Source of the DNA: Streptantibioticus silvisoli
Lineage (GTDB): Bacteria > Actinomycetota > Actinomycetes > Streptomycetales > Streptomycetaceae
DNA: 33,616 nucleotides
Direction: 5' to 3'
NCBI RefSeq assembly: GCF_027947535.2
Contig: NZ_JAAGKO020000069.1
Location: 1 to 33,616, forward strand
In this document: piece after piece, positions 16,295 to 24,524 of the stretch
How the letters are laid out: every line of letters begins with the position of its first letter
Position numbering within the stretch: the stretch's first letter is position 1
The notes under the pieces: generated by a model
The model's database searches: none
Told to the model about the DNA's origin: nothing
Seen by the model: only the letters and a program-made list of their open reading frames with translations
Position numbers and translations under genes: made by a program

Positions 16295-16341
16295 CCCTGT
16301 GGATAACCCAGAGGTCTAGACCTCTGTAGTTATCCACAGGG
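16295..16341. promoter_or_regulatory. 47-bp palindrome: GGTCTAGACC core flanked by inverted DnaA-box-like arms
   Basis: Outer arms CCCTGTGGATAAC (16295-16307) and GTTATCCACAGGG (16329-16341) are exact inverted repeats. They enclose a perfect 18-bp palindrome CAGAGGTCTAGACCTCTG (16309-16326), with one unpaired base left and two right. The core GGTCTAGACC equals the core of DasR (GntR/HutC family) operators, ACTGGTCTAGACCAGT in my recollection, with flanks differing. Each arm contains TTATCCACA, the classical DnaA box. It sits about 40 bp upstream of the D-aminopeptidase start, just ahead of its promoter, so an operator for the peptidase genes is the simplest reading. A hairpin role is also possible. 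Confidence 0.7.
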
Positions 16342-16366
16342 GTGGTGCCGCTCCGGCTCGGCCGCG

Positions 16367-16372
16367 TACCGT
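16367..16372 (+). promoter_or_regulatory. -10 hexamer of a leaderless promoter
   Basis: TACCGT lies seven bases before the ATG at 16380 and there is no ribosome site, a combination typical of leaderless actinobacterial genes. No good -35 is seen at the right distance, consistent with an activator-dependent or regulated promoter. Confidence 0.45.
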
Positions 16373-16379
16373 GCCGTTC

Positions 16380-17213
16380 ATGAAAATCTTGATCTCCGCG
16401 GACATGGAGGGCGCGACCGGGGTGACCTGGCCCGCTGACGTGCTGCCCGGCACCGAACAATGGCAGCGCTGCCGACACATGTTCACCTCCGACGTCAACG
16501 CGGCGATCGCCGGTTTCCTGGACGGCGGCGCCGACGAGGTCCTGGTGAACGAGGCCCACTGGACGATGCGGAACCTGCTCCTCGAACAGCTCGACGAGCG
16601 GGCCCAGATGCTCACCGGGCGTCACAAGGATCTCTCCATGGTCGAAGGGGTCCAGCACGGCGACGTCGACGGCATGGCCTTCGTCGGCTACCACGCCGGC
16701 GCGGGCACCGAGGGCGTGCTGGCGCACACCTATCTGGCCAACACCGTCACGGGCGTATGGGTCAACGGCGAACCCGCGAGCGAGGGACGTCTCAACGCGC
16801 TGGTCTGCGCGGAGTACGGGGTCCCGGTGGTCCTGGTCACCGGCGACGACCGGACCGGGATCGACGCGCGGGGATACGCCCCGCAGGCCCACACCGTCGC
16901 GGTCAAGGACTACGTCTCCCGCTACGCGGCCGTCTGCCGGCCCCCGGCCCGCACTGCCGCCGACATCCGGCAGGCCGCCCGGGCAGCCGCGGCGCTGGCG
17001 GTCCGGCACGAGCCGGCGCAGGCCGGCCCGTTCACCGTCGAGTTGGAGTTCGACGCCACCCATCTGGTGGGGGCGGCCTGCGTCGTCCCCTCGGTGGAGC
17101 GGTGTGGCGAACGGCGTGTCCGGTACACGGCCGACACGATGTACACAGCGATCCGGTGCTTCAAGGCCGTGACCACGGTCGTTTCGGCAGCGGTGGAGGA
17201 ACAATATGGCTGA
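16380..17213 (+). CDS. M55 family D-aminopeptidase (DppA-like)
   Basis: 277 aa. M55 zinc peptidases such as Bacillus subtilis DppA remove N-terminal D-amino acids from short peptides (D-Ala-D-Ala, D-Ala-Gly-Gly). All expected residues are present: SADMEG with Asp8 and Glu10, NEAHWTMRN with His60, GYHAGAG with His105, AHTY with His116 (the nucleophile position), and NGEPASEGRLNA with Glu135. The start is the ATG at 16380, since MKILISADMEG is the standard N-terminus; the GTG at 16371 is less likely. Its stop overlaps the next gene (ATG 17206, TGA 17211-17213), implying translational coupling to the M20 peptidase. A peptidoglycan-peptide breakdown role is supported by the LD-carboxypeptidase two genes on. 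Confidence 0.93.
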   Translation: MKILISADMEGATGVTWPADVLPGTEQWQRCRHMFTSDVNAAIAGFLDGGADEVLVNEAHWTMRNLLLEQLDERAQMLTGRHKDLSMVEGVQHGDVDGMAFVGYHAGAGTEGVLAHTYLANTVTGVWVNGEPASEGRLNALVCAEYGVPVVLVTGDDRTGIDARGYAPQAHTVAVKDYVSRYAAVCRPPARTAADIRQAARAAAALAVRHEPAQAGPFTVELEFDATHLVGAACVVPSVERCGERRVRYTADTMYTAIRCFKAVTTVVSAAVEEQYG

Positions 17214-18567
17214 GCGGCCCGCATCCGATGACACCTCACCCGTCGACGAGCAGGCGTTCGACGAGGTGGTCCGATTCACCTCCGACCTGATCAGGATCGA
17301 CACCACCAACCGCGGCGGCGGCGACTGTGTCGAGCGGCCGGCCGCCGAGTACGTGGCCGAGCAACTCGCCGACGCCGGCATCGAGCCGCGGGTTCTGGAG
17401 TCGGCGCCGGGCCGGGCCAACGTCGTCGCCCGGATCGAGGGCACCGACCCGACGGCCGACGCCCTGCTGGTCCACGGGCACCTGGACGTGGTCCCGGCCG
17501 AGCCCGACGACTGGAGCGTCCACCCCTTCTCCGGTGAGGTGGTCGACGGCGTCGTGTGGGGGCGCGGCGCCATCGACATGAAGAACATGGACGCGATGGT
17601 CCTGGCGACCGTCCGGGCCTGGGCCCGCTCCGGCCGCCGGCCGCGCCGTGACATCGTGCTGGCCTTCACCGCCGACGAGGAGGACAGCGCCGCCGCCGGC
17701 TCCGACTTCCTGGTGCGGCGGCACGCCGACCTGTTCGCGGACTGCGTCGAGGGCATCAGTGAGTCCGGCGCCTTCACCTTCCACGCCGGCCCCGACCTGC
17801 GCCTGTACCCGGTCGCCGCCGGTGAACGCGGCACCGCCTGGCTGAAGTTGACCGCGCAGGGCAAGGCGGGCCACGGCTCCAAGGTCAACCGGGACAACGC
17901 GGTCAGCGCGCTGGCCGCGGCGGTCGCCCGGATCGGCGAGCACCAGTGGCCGGTCCGGCTGGTGCCCACCGTGCGTGCCGCGCTGACCGCCCTGGCCGAA
18001 CTGCACGGCATCGACTGCCGCCTGGACAGCGACGCGCCGCAGGAACTCGGCCGTGAGGTCGACAACCTGCTCGGCAAGCTCGGCGGCACCGCGGCCCTGG
18101 TCGAGCACACCGTGCGCAACAGCGCCAACCCGACGATGCTGTCCGCCGGTTACAAGGTGAACGTCATCCCCGGTTCCGCCACCGCGTTCGTTGACGGCCG
18201 CATGCTGCCCGGCGCCGAGCAGGAGTTCATCGACACCCTCGACCGGCTCACCGGGCCGCGGGTGAGCTGGGAGTTCCACCACCGCGAGACGCCGCTCCAG
18301 GCGCCGGTCGACTCGCCCACCTTCGACGCCATGCGGGAGGCGCTGGAGCACTTCGACCCGGGGGCGCATGCCGTGCCCTACTGCATGTCCGGCGGCACGG
18401 ACGCCAAGCAGTTCTCCCGGCTGGGCATCACCGGATACGGCTTCTCCCCGCTGAAACTGCCGCCGGGCTTCGACTACCAGGCGCTGTTCCACGGTGTCGA
18501 CGAGCGGGTTCCGGTGGAGGCGTTGCACTTCGGGGTGCGGGTGCTGGACCGTTTCATGAGCGGCTGA
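17206..18567 (+). CDS. M20 family metallopeptidase (dipeptidase/deacylase)
   Basis: 453 aa, normal for M20. Metal and catalytic signatures are intact: LLVHGHLDVVP with His92 and Asp94, WGRGAIDMKNM with the bridging Asp124, FTADEEDSAAAGSDF with catalytic Glu158 and ligand Glu159. A central dimerisation lid (from KLTAQGKAGHGSKVNRDNAV) and the C-terminal part YCMSGGTDAKQFSRLG and FHGVDERVPVEAL supply the last ligands. ATG at 17206 inside the end of the DppA-like gene. These enzymes cleave dipeptides or N-acyl amino acids; cytosolic, with no signal sequence. In this set it probably finishes peptides trimmed by its neighbours (inference). Confidence 0.93.
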   Translation: MAERPASDDTSPVDEQAFDEVVRFTSDLIRIDTTNRGGGDCVERPAAEYVAEQLADAGIEPRVLESAPGRANVVARIEGTDPTADALLVHGHLDVVPAEPDDWSVHPFSGEVVDGVVWGRGAIDMKNMDAMVLATVRAWARSGRRPRRDIVLAFTADEEDSAAAGSDFLVRRHADLFADCVEGISESGAFTFHAGPDLRLYPVAAGERGTAWLKLTAQGKAGHGSKVNRDNAVSALAAAVARIGEHQWPVRLVPTVRAALTALAELHGIDCRLDSDAPQELGREVDNLLGKLGGTAALVEHTVRNSANPTMLSAGYKVNVIPGSATAFVDGRMLPGAEQEFIDTLDRLTGPRVSWEFHHRETPLQAPVDSPTFDAMREALEHFDPGAHAVPYCMSGGTDAKQFSRLGITGYGFSPLKLPPGFDYQALFHGVDERVPVEALHFGVRVLDRFMSG

Positions 18568-18652
18568 TCCGGCCGGTTCGCGGCCGGGGCGACCGCCTCG
18601 GCCCGGCCGCCGGCGGCACGAGCAGGCTGACAGACGACAGGAGTGGGAAGAC

Positions 18653-20644
18653 ATGAGCGTCCGCACCGTCCCGTTCGGAGCGTGGGAGTCACCCATCGAC
18701 GCGGTGAAGGCGGCATCGTTCGACGGTCGCCCCGAATGGCTCGGCGCCGTCGGCGACGAACTGTGGTGGACCGCCCCCCGGCCCGCCGAGGGCGGCCGCC
18801 GGGCGCTCATGCGGCGCGGCGCGGACGGCACCGAGGTCTGCGCGCTGCCCGCACCGTGGAACGTGCGCAGCCGCGTCATCGAGTACGGCGGCGTCCCCTG
18901 GGCCGCTGACGCCGCGCCGGCCGGCGGTGGCGGTCCGCTCATCGTCTTCACACACTTCGACGACCAGCGCCTGTACGCCTTCCGGCCGGACCGGCCGGAC
19001 GCCGCGCCGCGCCCGCTGACCCCGGTCTCGCGGGTCGGCGGCGGACTGCGCTGGGCCGACCTGTGCGTGATGCCGGAACGCGGCGAGGTGTGGTGCGTCC
19101 TGGAGGAGTTCACCGGCGAGGGGGCGACCGACGTCCGGCGGGTCATCGCCGCGGTGCCGCTGGACGGTTCGGCCGCCGAGGACCGCGGCCGGGTGCGCGA
19201 ACTGACCGACGACAGCAGCCGGTTCGTCACCGGACCGAAGCTCTCCCCGGACCGGCGGCAGGCGGTGTGGACCGCCTGGGACCACCCGTCGATGCCCTGG
19301 GACGGCACGGAGTTGCGGATCGCCGACGTCGGCGACGAGGGGTTCACCGGCATCCGCACCCTGATCGGCGGCCCGGAGGAATCGGTGCCGCAGGCCGAGT
19401 GGGCCGGGGACGGCACCCTGTACGCGGTGACCGACCGCAGCGGCTGGTGGAACCTGCACCGCGTCGACCCGGCCACCGGCAACGCGGTCAACGTCTGCCC
19501 CCGCGAGGAGGAGTTCGGCGGCGCCGGCTGGAAGATCGGCCTGCGCTGGTTCGCCCCGCTGCCCGACGGCACCCTGGCCGTGCTGCACGGCCGCGGCGCG
19601 CTGCGGCTCGGCGTCCTGGACCCCGTCACCGGCGAACTCACCGACGCGCCGGGGCCGTGGACCGAGTGGGACGCGGCCCTGGCCGTCAACGGCAGCCGGG
19701 TCACCGGCCTGGCCGCCAGCGCCATGACCGGCCACGAGATCGTCGAACTCGACACCGTCGGCGGCCACACCCGCAGCGTCGGGGCCGCGCACGCCGACAC
19801 CGTGGACCCCGGCCACCTGCCCCGGCCGGTCGAGCGGATCTTCACCGGCGCCGGCGGCCGCGACGTGTACGCCCACGTCTACCCGCCGCACAACCCGGAC
19901 TTCATCGCGCCCGAGGGCGAACTGCCGCCCTACGTCGTGTGGGTGCACGGCGGCCCGACCTCGCGCGTGCCGATGGTGCTCGACCTGGAGATCGCCTACT
20001 TCACCTCGCGCGGCATCGGCGTGGCGGAGGTCAACTACGGCGGTTCGACCGGCTACGGCCGCGAGTACCGCAACCGGCTGCGCGAACGGTGGGGCGTGGT
20101 CGACGTCGAGGACTGCGTCACGGTGGCCGAGGCGCTGGTCAAGGAGGGCTCGGCCGACCCGGCGAGGCTGGCGATCCGCGGCGGAAGCGCCGGCGGGTGG
20201 ACGACGGGGGCCGCGCTGACGTCGGTGACCACGTTCGCGTGCGGTGCGATCAGCTACCCGATCCTGGACATGGCCGCCTGGGCCGCCGAGACCCACGACT
20301 TCGAATCGCGGTACACCGAGTCCCTGGTGGGCCCGATCGCCGAGGTGCCCGAGCGGTACAAGGAACGTTCCCCGGTCTACCGGGCCGACGGGGTCGCCGG
20401 ACCGTTCGTGCTGCTCCAGGGGCTGGCGGACGTCATCTGCCCGCCCGCGCAGAGCGAACGCTTCCTGTCCCACCTCACCGGGCAGGGCGCGCCGCCGCAC
20501 GCCTACCTGACGTTCGAGGGCGAGGGCCACGGCTTCCGGCGGCTGGAGACGATCGTCGCCTGTCTTGAGGCGGAACTGTCGCTGTACGGGCAGGTCTTCG
20601 GATTCACGCCGCCGGGCGTGCCGAGGCTGGGGCTGTCGTCATGA
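18653..20644 (+). CDS. S9 family (prolyl oligopeptidase-type) serine peptidase
   Basis: 663 aa: an N-terminal seven-bladed beta-propeller (about 1-390) and an alpha/beta-hydrolase domain. The triad is visible as Ser512 in RGGSAGGW, Asp593 in LQGLADVICPP and His626 in FEGEGHGFR. VHGGPTSRVP is the oxyanion-loop type segment, followed by NYGGSTGYGREYRNRL, typical of the S9C acylaminoacyl-peptidase branch. Start ATG 18653 behind AGGAG. No signal peptide, so cytosolic cleavage of short oligopeptides is expected. It is 85 bp after the M20 gene and its TGA overlaps the next ATG (ATGA at 20641-20644), so it is coupled to the S66 gene. Confidence 0.93.
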   Translation: MSVRTVPFGAWESPIDAVKAASFDGRPEWLGAVGDELWWTAPRPAEGGRRALMRRGADGTEVCALPAPWNVRSRVIEYGGVPWAADAAPAGGGGPLIVFTHFDDQRLYAFRPDRPDAAPRPLTPVSRVGGGLRWADLCVMPERGEVWCVLEEFTGEGATDVRRVIAAVPLDGSAAEDRGRVRELTDDSSRFVTGPKLSPDRRQAVWTAWDHPSMPWDGTELRIADVGDEGFTGIRTLIGGPEESVPQAEWAGDGTLYAVTDRSGWWNLHRVDPATGNAVNVCPREEEFGGAGWKIGLRWFAPLPDGTLAVLHGRGALRLGVLDPVTGELTDAPGPWTEWDAALAVNGSRVTGLAASAMTGHEIVELDTVGGHTRSVGAAHADTVDPGHLPRPVERIFTGAGGRDVYAHVYPPHNPDFIAPEGELPPYVVWVHGGPTSRVPMVLDLEIAYFTSRGIGVAEVNYGGSTGYGREYRNRLRERWGVVDVEDCVTVAEALVKEGSADPARLAIRGGSAGGWTTGAALTSVTTFACGAISYPILDMAAWAAETHDFESRYTESLVGPIAEVPERYKERSPVYRADGVAGPFVLLQGLADVICPPAQSERFLSHLTGQGAPPHAYLTFEGEGHGFRRLETIVACLEAELSLYGQVFGFTPPGVPRLGLSS

Positions 20645-21579
20645 CCGGCGCACCGCGGCCGCTGGAGCGCCCGCGCCGGCTGGTGGCGGGGGACCGGGTG
20701 GCGGTCGTGGCCCCCAGCGGCCCGGTCGACCCCGACCGGCTGGCCGCCGGGCTGGACGTGCTGCGCGGCTGGGACCTGGATCCGGTGGTGGCACCCCATG
20801 TCCTGGGCCGCGACGCGGTGTTGGGGTACCTGGCCGCCGACGACGTGGCGCGTGCAGCCGATCTGACCGGCGCGTGGTGCGATCCGTCGGTCGCCGCGGT
20901 GCTGTGCGCCCGGGGCGGCTACGGTGCGCAGCGCATGGTCGACCTGCTGGACTGGCGGGCGTTGGCCGCGGCGCCGGCCAAGGCGTTCGTGGGGTTCAGC
21001 GACGTCACCGTCCTGCACGAGGCGTTCGCCCGGCGGCTGGGCCTGGTGACGTATTACGGGCCGGTGGCGGCGGGGCTGGCGTTCACCAAGGACGAGCCGA
21101 CGCGCGATCACCTGCGGCGCACGCTGTTCGCGCCGGAGACGGTGCAGACGCTGGCCTCGGCGACCGCCGCGACGATGGTCGGCGGCCGGGCGTGCGGGGT
21201 GACCTTCGGCGGGTGCGCGAGCATGCTGGCCGCCGAGGTCGGCACGCCGCACGCCGGCACCCGGGCCGACGGCGGCATCCTCGTGCTGGAGGACGTCGGC
21301 GAGCCGCCGTACCGGCTGGACCGGGTGCTGACCCAGCTTCTGCGGTCCGGGCGGCTGGACTCGGTGGCCGGGATCGTGCTCGGGTCGTGGCGGGACTGCG
21401 GCCCCTACGACCGGGTGCGCGAGGTGCTGCGCGACCGGCTGGGCGGCCTGGGAGTGCCGGTGATCGAGGAGCTGGGATTCGGGCACGGCGACAGCAGCCT
21501 GACCGTGCCGCTCGGCCTGCCCGCCGAGTTGGACGCCGACGCCGCGACGCTGACGTTCCGCATACCGGCGCTGCGCTGA
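20641..21579 (+). CDS. S66 family muramoyltetrapeptide LD-carboxypeptidase (LdcA-like)
   Basis: 312 aa. LD-carboxypeptidases remove the terminal D-Ala from the L,D bond of murein tetrapeptides, a step in cytoplasmic cell-wall recycling. The fold signatures are present: GDRVAVVAPSGPVD at the N-terminus, CARGGYGAQRMVDLLDW, nucleophile Ser120 in FVGFSDVTVLH, Glu217 in GGILVLEDVGEPPYR and His282 in GFGHGDSSLTVPLG. Some S66 members instead act on microcin-type peptide-nucleotides (MccF), which cannot be excluded. The start overlaps the S9 stop by four bases. Last gene of the set; a hairpin at 21699-21723 follows. Confidence 0.92.
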   Translation: MTGAPRPLERPRRLVAGDRVAVVAPSGPVDPDRLAAGLDVLRGWDLDPVVAPHVLGRDAVLGYLAADDVARAADLTGAWCDPSVAAVLCARGGYGAQRMVDLLDWRALAAAPAKAFVGFSDVTVLHEAFARRLGLVTYYGPVAAGLAFTKDEPTRDHLRRTLFAPETVQTLASATAATMVGGRACGVTFGGCASMLAAEVGTPHAGTRADGGILVLEDVGEPPYRLDRVLTQLLRSGRLDSVAGIVLGSWRDCGPYDRVREVLRDRLGGLGVPVIEELGFGHGDSSLTVPLGLPAELDADAATLTFRIPALR

Positions 21580-21587
21580 CGGACATC

Positions 21588-21662
21588 GCGTTGACGGGCG
21601 TTGCGTTGACGGGTGCGGGCCTGACCGGTGTGGTGCTGACGGGCGTTGCGCCGACCGGCAGC
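21588..21662 (+). repeat. Five tandem 15-bp repeats after the LD-carboxypeptidase stop
   Basis: Degenerate units of gcgttgacgggcgtt start at 21588, 21603, 21618, 21633 and 21648. In one frame they would read ALTGV-ALTGA-GLTGV-VLTGV-APTGS, a pentapeptide-like pattern, but the frame is not that of the upstream gene and no start or ribosome site fits. Confidence 0.75.
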
Positions 21663-21698
21663 TGACCGGCGTTGCGCCGGCCGGTGCGGACCCGGCGG

Positions 21699-21723
21699 CC
21701 GGCCCGGCCGGTCGACGGGCCGG
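21699..21723. terminator. Hairpin between convergent operons
   Basis: CCGGCCCG (21699-21706) and CGGGCCGG (21716-21723) form an 8-bp GC stem with a 9-nt loop between the S66 stop and the kinase stop. There is no T-run, as is common in streptomycetes. Confidence 0.45.
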
Positions 21724-21728
21724 TGGGG

Positions 21729-22850
21729 TCAGCCGGCGGCCGGCAGCGTGACGTCGAAGCGGCAGCCGCCGGGCACGTTGCTGACGGCGGCGTGGCCGCG
21801 GTGGGCCTCGACGATGCCGCGGACTATGGCCAGGCCGAGCCCGGCGCCGGCCGGCGGGGTACGGGCGCCGGTGCCGCGCCAGCCGGTGTCGAAGACGCGC
21901 GGCAGGTCCTCGGGCGGGATGCCGCCGCAGCCGTCGGTGACCGACAGCACGACGCGGTCGTCCTCGCGGCGCGCCGCGACGGCGACGGTGCCGTCGGCGG
22001 GGGTGCGGTGGATCGCGTTGACCAGGAGGTTGGCCAGGACGCGGGTCATCTCGCGGCCGTCGACCTCGACCGGAACGGGCTCGACGCCGTCGCCGACCAG
22101 GCGGACGCCGTGCTCACGGGCCAGCGGGTCGGCGCCGGCGATGGCGTCGCCCACCAGGTCGTAGACCGACAGGCGGGACGGGGACAGCGGCAGGGCGCCG
22201 GCCTGGATGCGGGAGAGTTCGAACAGGTCGCCGACCATGCCGCTGAGGCGTTCCACCTCGGCGCGGATCTGGACGTAGTAGCGCGCCGGGTCGTCCGCGA
22301 TGCCGTCCTCCAGCGCCTCCGCCATCGCGCGCAGGCCGGCCAGCGGGGTGCGCAGGTCGTGCGAGATCCAGGCGACGAGTTCGCGGCGCGAGGACTCCAG
22401 GGCGCGTTCGCGGTCCCGGGAGGCGGCGAGCTTGGCGCTGGTGGCGGTCAGTTCGCGGCCCAGGTCGGCCAGTTCGCGGTTGAGCGCGTCGTGCGGTGGC
22501 GGGGCGAACGGGGTCAGGCCGTCGCCGTCGCCGAGCGCCCGGGTCGCGGCGGTCAGCGCCCGGCTGCCGCTCATCACCCGCCGGCCCAGCAGCGCCGCGA
22601 CCGCCAGCGAGACGACGGTGGCCGCCGCGCAGACCAGCACCTCCACCCGCAGATCGTGCGAGGACAGGAACATCGCCCACGCCACCGACAGCGTTCCGGC
22701 GAGCATCGCGGCCACCGTCACCGACGCGACCACCGCGAGCGAGGCGGCCAGCGAACGGTGCCGCAGCAGCCGCAGCGCCCACGCGCCCAGCAGCCCGGCG
22801 ACCGCCGCGCCACCCGCCGCGTACAGGGCGATGACCAGCAGATCACGCAT
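21729..22850 (-). CDS. Sensor histidine kinase (two-component)
   Basis: 373 aa. About three N-terminal hydrophobic segments (residues 5-28, 38-61, 70-90) with almost no extracellular loop, then a HAMP-like linker, the H-box LVAWISHDLRTPLAGL with phospho-acceptor His164, N-box ANLLVNAIHRTP with Asn278, G1 VTDGCGGI and G2 GAGLGLAI. The small extracytoplasmic portion suggests sensing inside or within the membrane. Its ATG overlaps the stop of the response regulator by eight bases (ATGCGTGA), so the pair is translationally coupled. The signal and target are unknown; it is convergent with the peptidase set. Confidence 0.93.
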   Translation of the reverse strand: MRDLLVIALYAAGGAAVAGLLGAWALRLLRHRSLAASLAVVASVTVAAMLAGTLSVAWAMFLSSHDLRVEVLVCAAATVVSLAVAALLGRRVMSGSRALTAATRALGDGDGLTPFAPPPHDALNRELADLGRELTATSAKLAASRDRERALESSRRELVAWISHDLRTPLAGLRAMAEALEDGIADDPARYYVQIRAEVERLSGMVGDLFELSRIQAGALPLSPSRLSVYDLVGDAIAGADPLAREHGVRLVGDGVEPVPVEVDGREMTRVLANLLVNAIHRTPADGTVAVAARREDDRVVLSVTDGCGGIPPEDLPRVFDTGWRGTGARTPPAGAGLGLAIVRGIVEAHRGHAAVSNVPGGCRFDVTLPAAG

Positions 22851-24306
22851 GACCGGTCACCCCGGCGATCGCGCGCGGGGCGCTGTCGGGGGAGGTGCGG
22901 GGGGAAGCAGGGGGCGCGACGGCGGAGGCGGCGTCGGAGGCGGTGCGGCCGATGCCGGAGGCCGGACCGCGGGGCGGGCCGCCGTCAGGGGTTGCACTGC
23001 TGTCGTGGCGGGCGCCGCCGGAGGTGGTGCTGTTGGGGCGGGTACCCGAACCGGGGGCCCCACCGCTGTCGTGGTGAGCCCCCGCACCGGAGGCCGTACC
23101 GGGGCTGGCGCCGCCGGAGGCCGTACTGCTGTCGGGGCTGATGCCGCCGGAGGTACGGCTGTCGGGGCCGGCGCTGGCGGTTGTCGCACCGCTGTCGTGG
23201 TGAGCTCCCGCACCGGAGGCCGTGCCGGGGTTGGCGCCGCCGTACGTACCGCTGTTGGGGCGGGTACCCGAACCGGGGGCCCCACCGCTGTCGTGGTGAG
23301 CCCCCGCATCGGAGGCCGTGCCGGGGCCGGTGCCGCCGGAGGTCGTACCGCTGGCGTGGCTGGCGCCGCCGTACGTACCGCTGTCGGGGCGGGCACCCGA
23401 ACCGAGGACCCCACCGCTGTCGTGGTGAGCCCCCGCACCGGAGGCCGTACCGAAGCCGGGGCCACCGGAGGCCGTACCGCTGTCGGGCCTGGCGCCGCCA
23501 TACGTACCGCCGTTCTGGCCGGCGCCGCCGTACGTACCGCTGTCGCGGCTGCCCGCCGCACCCGGGGCCGGCGCCCCCGCGCTTCCCGGTTCGCCGCCGT
23601 CGAAGCGGTAGCCGGCGCCCCAGACGGTGCTGATGAGGTGGGGACGGGCGGGGTCGTCCTCGATCTTCTCGCGGAGGCGGCGGACGTGGACCGTGACGGT
23701 GGACAGGTCGCCGAACTCCCAGCCCCACACGCGTCTCATGAGTTCCTCGCGGCCGACGACCCGGCCGGGGTACTGGAGGAAGAAGGACAGGAGGTCGAAC
23801 TCCCTTGCCGTCAGGGCGAGTTCGGTGCCGTCGCGGGTGACGCGGCGGGCGGCGGGGTCGAGGGCTAGGCGGCCGGAGCGCAGCCAGGGGCCGGGGGCGG
23901 GCGCGGCGCCGGCCCGGCGCAGGACGGAGGTGACGCGCAGGACGAGTTCGCGGGGGCTGAACGGCTTGGTGACGTAGTCGTCCGCGCCGACCTCCAGGCC
24001 GAGGATGCGGTCGTCCTCGTCGCCGCGTGCGGTGAGCATGACGACCGGCACCGGGCCGCGCTGCCGGATGCGGCGGCAGACCTCCAGGCCGTCCAGACCG
24101 GGCAGCATCAGGTCGAGGACGACGAGGTCCGGCGGCACGGCGGCGGCGCGCGCCACGGCGCCGGGGCCGTCCGCCACCCGGTCCACCAGGAATCCGGCGC
24201 GGTCCAGGTAGCTCGCGACGACCTCGGCCACCGTCGGGTCGTCGTCCACCACGAGGACGCGCTGCCGCGGTCCGGCGGCCGGGGAGGGGGAATCGCTCGC
24301 TGTCAC
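22843..24306 (-). CDS. OmpR/PhoB-type response regulator with long repeat-rich C-terminal tail
   Basis: 487 aa from the GTG at 24306, about twice the family norm of 220-250. The receiver (16-132) has VLVVDDDP, phospho-acceptor Asp65 in VVLDLMLPG, Thr92 and Lys114 in YVTKPFSPRE. The winged helix (143-236) has TAREFDLLSFFLQYPGRVV and TVTVHVRRLREKIE, ending STVWGAGYRFDGG where such proteins normally stop. Residues 238-487 are Gly/Ser/Thr/Ala-rich repeats such as SGAGAHHDSGGAPGSG and RPNSGTYGGA, then a Pro/Ala end overlapping the kinase start. No stop codon interrupts the tail. It uses GGT and GCT more than typical genes here, so it may be a recent expansion. No ribosome site or clear -10 precedes the GTG, but no better start exists. 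Confidence 0.88.
   Translation of the reverse strand: MTASDSPSPAAGPRQRVLVVDDDPTVAEVVASYLDRAGFLVDRVADGPGAVARAAAVPPDLVVLDLMLPGLDGLEVCRRIRQRGPVPVVMLTARGDEDDRILGLEVGADDYVTKPFSPRELVLRVTSVLRRAGAAPAPGPWLRSGRLALDPAARRVTRDGTELALTAREFDLLSFFLQYPGRVVGREELMRRVWGWEFGDLSTVTVHVRRLREKIEDDPARPHLISTVWGAGYRFDGGEPGSAGAPAPGAAGSRDSGTYGGAGQNGGTYGGARPDSGTASGGPGFGTASGAGAHHDSGGVLGSGARPDSGTYGGASHASGTTSGGTGPGTASDAGAHHDSGGAPGSGTRPNSGTYGGANPGTASGAGAHHDSGATTASAGPDSRTSGGISPDSSTASGGASPGTASGAGAHHDSGGAPGSGTRPNSTTSGGARHDSSATPDGGPPRGPASGIGRTASDAASAVAPPASPRTSPDSAPRAIAGVTGHA
22960..23570 (-). repeat. Imperfect repeats coding the response-regulator tail
   Basis: Blocks containing ccaccgctgtcgtggtgagc recur near 23060, 23190, 23285 and 23410, separated by ccgtacgtaccgctgt-type units of variable length. 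All keep the regulator frame on the minus strand. This is not CRISPR: units vary and abut with no unique spacers. Confidence 0.85.
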
Positions 24307-24524
24307 GCGACCGAGTGTCGCACCGCAGGCGGCGGACCGTCGGGGCGCGGGATCCGGAGCGGGCCGGCGTCCGCGTTTCGTAAGGAATGCCTGCCGTATT
24401 AATGCCTTTTGTTCGATGAACGTGCCGGGGCGTGCGGGCGTCGGCAGGCGGCCGGAAGTCGTCGCGCCCTGCTGAGCGCCCGCTGTCGGTGACGGGCCGG
24501 TGATCATAGGATCGGGCGGAGCAG

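Noticed and set aside
16295-16341. Replication origin because of two perfect DnaA boxes
   Set aside because: Only two boxes, no box cluster, no dnaA/dnaN nearby; the boxes are the arms of one palindrome.
9336-18128. A 2930-residue open frame on the minus strand
   Set aside because: It runs antisense through several well-supported genes, has no domains, and is Arg/Gly/Ala-rich in the way GC-biased codons produce on the opposite strand.
22960-23570. CRISPR-like periodicity
   Set aside because: Repeat units vary in length, touch each other and stay in one reading frame; no unique spacers or cas genes.
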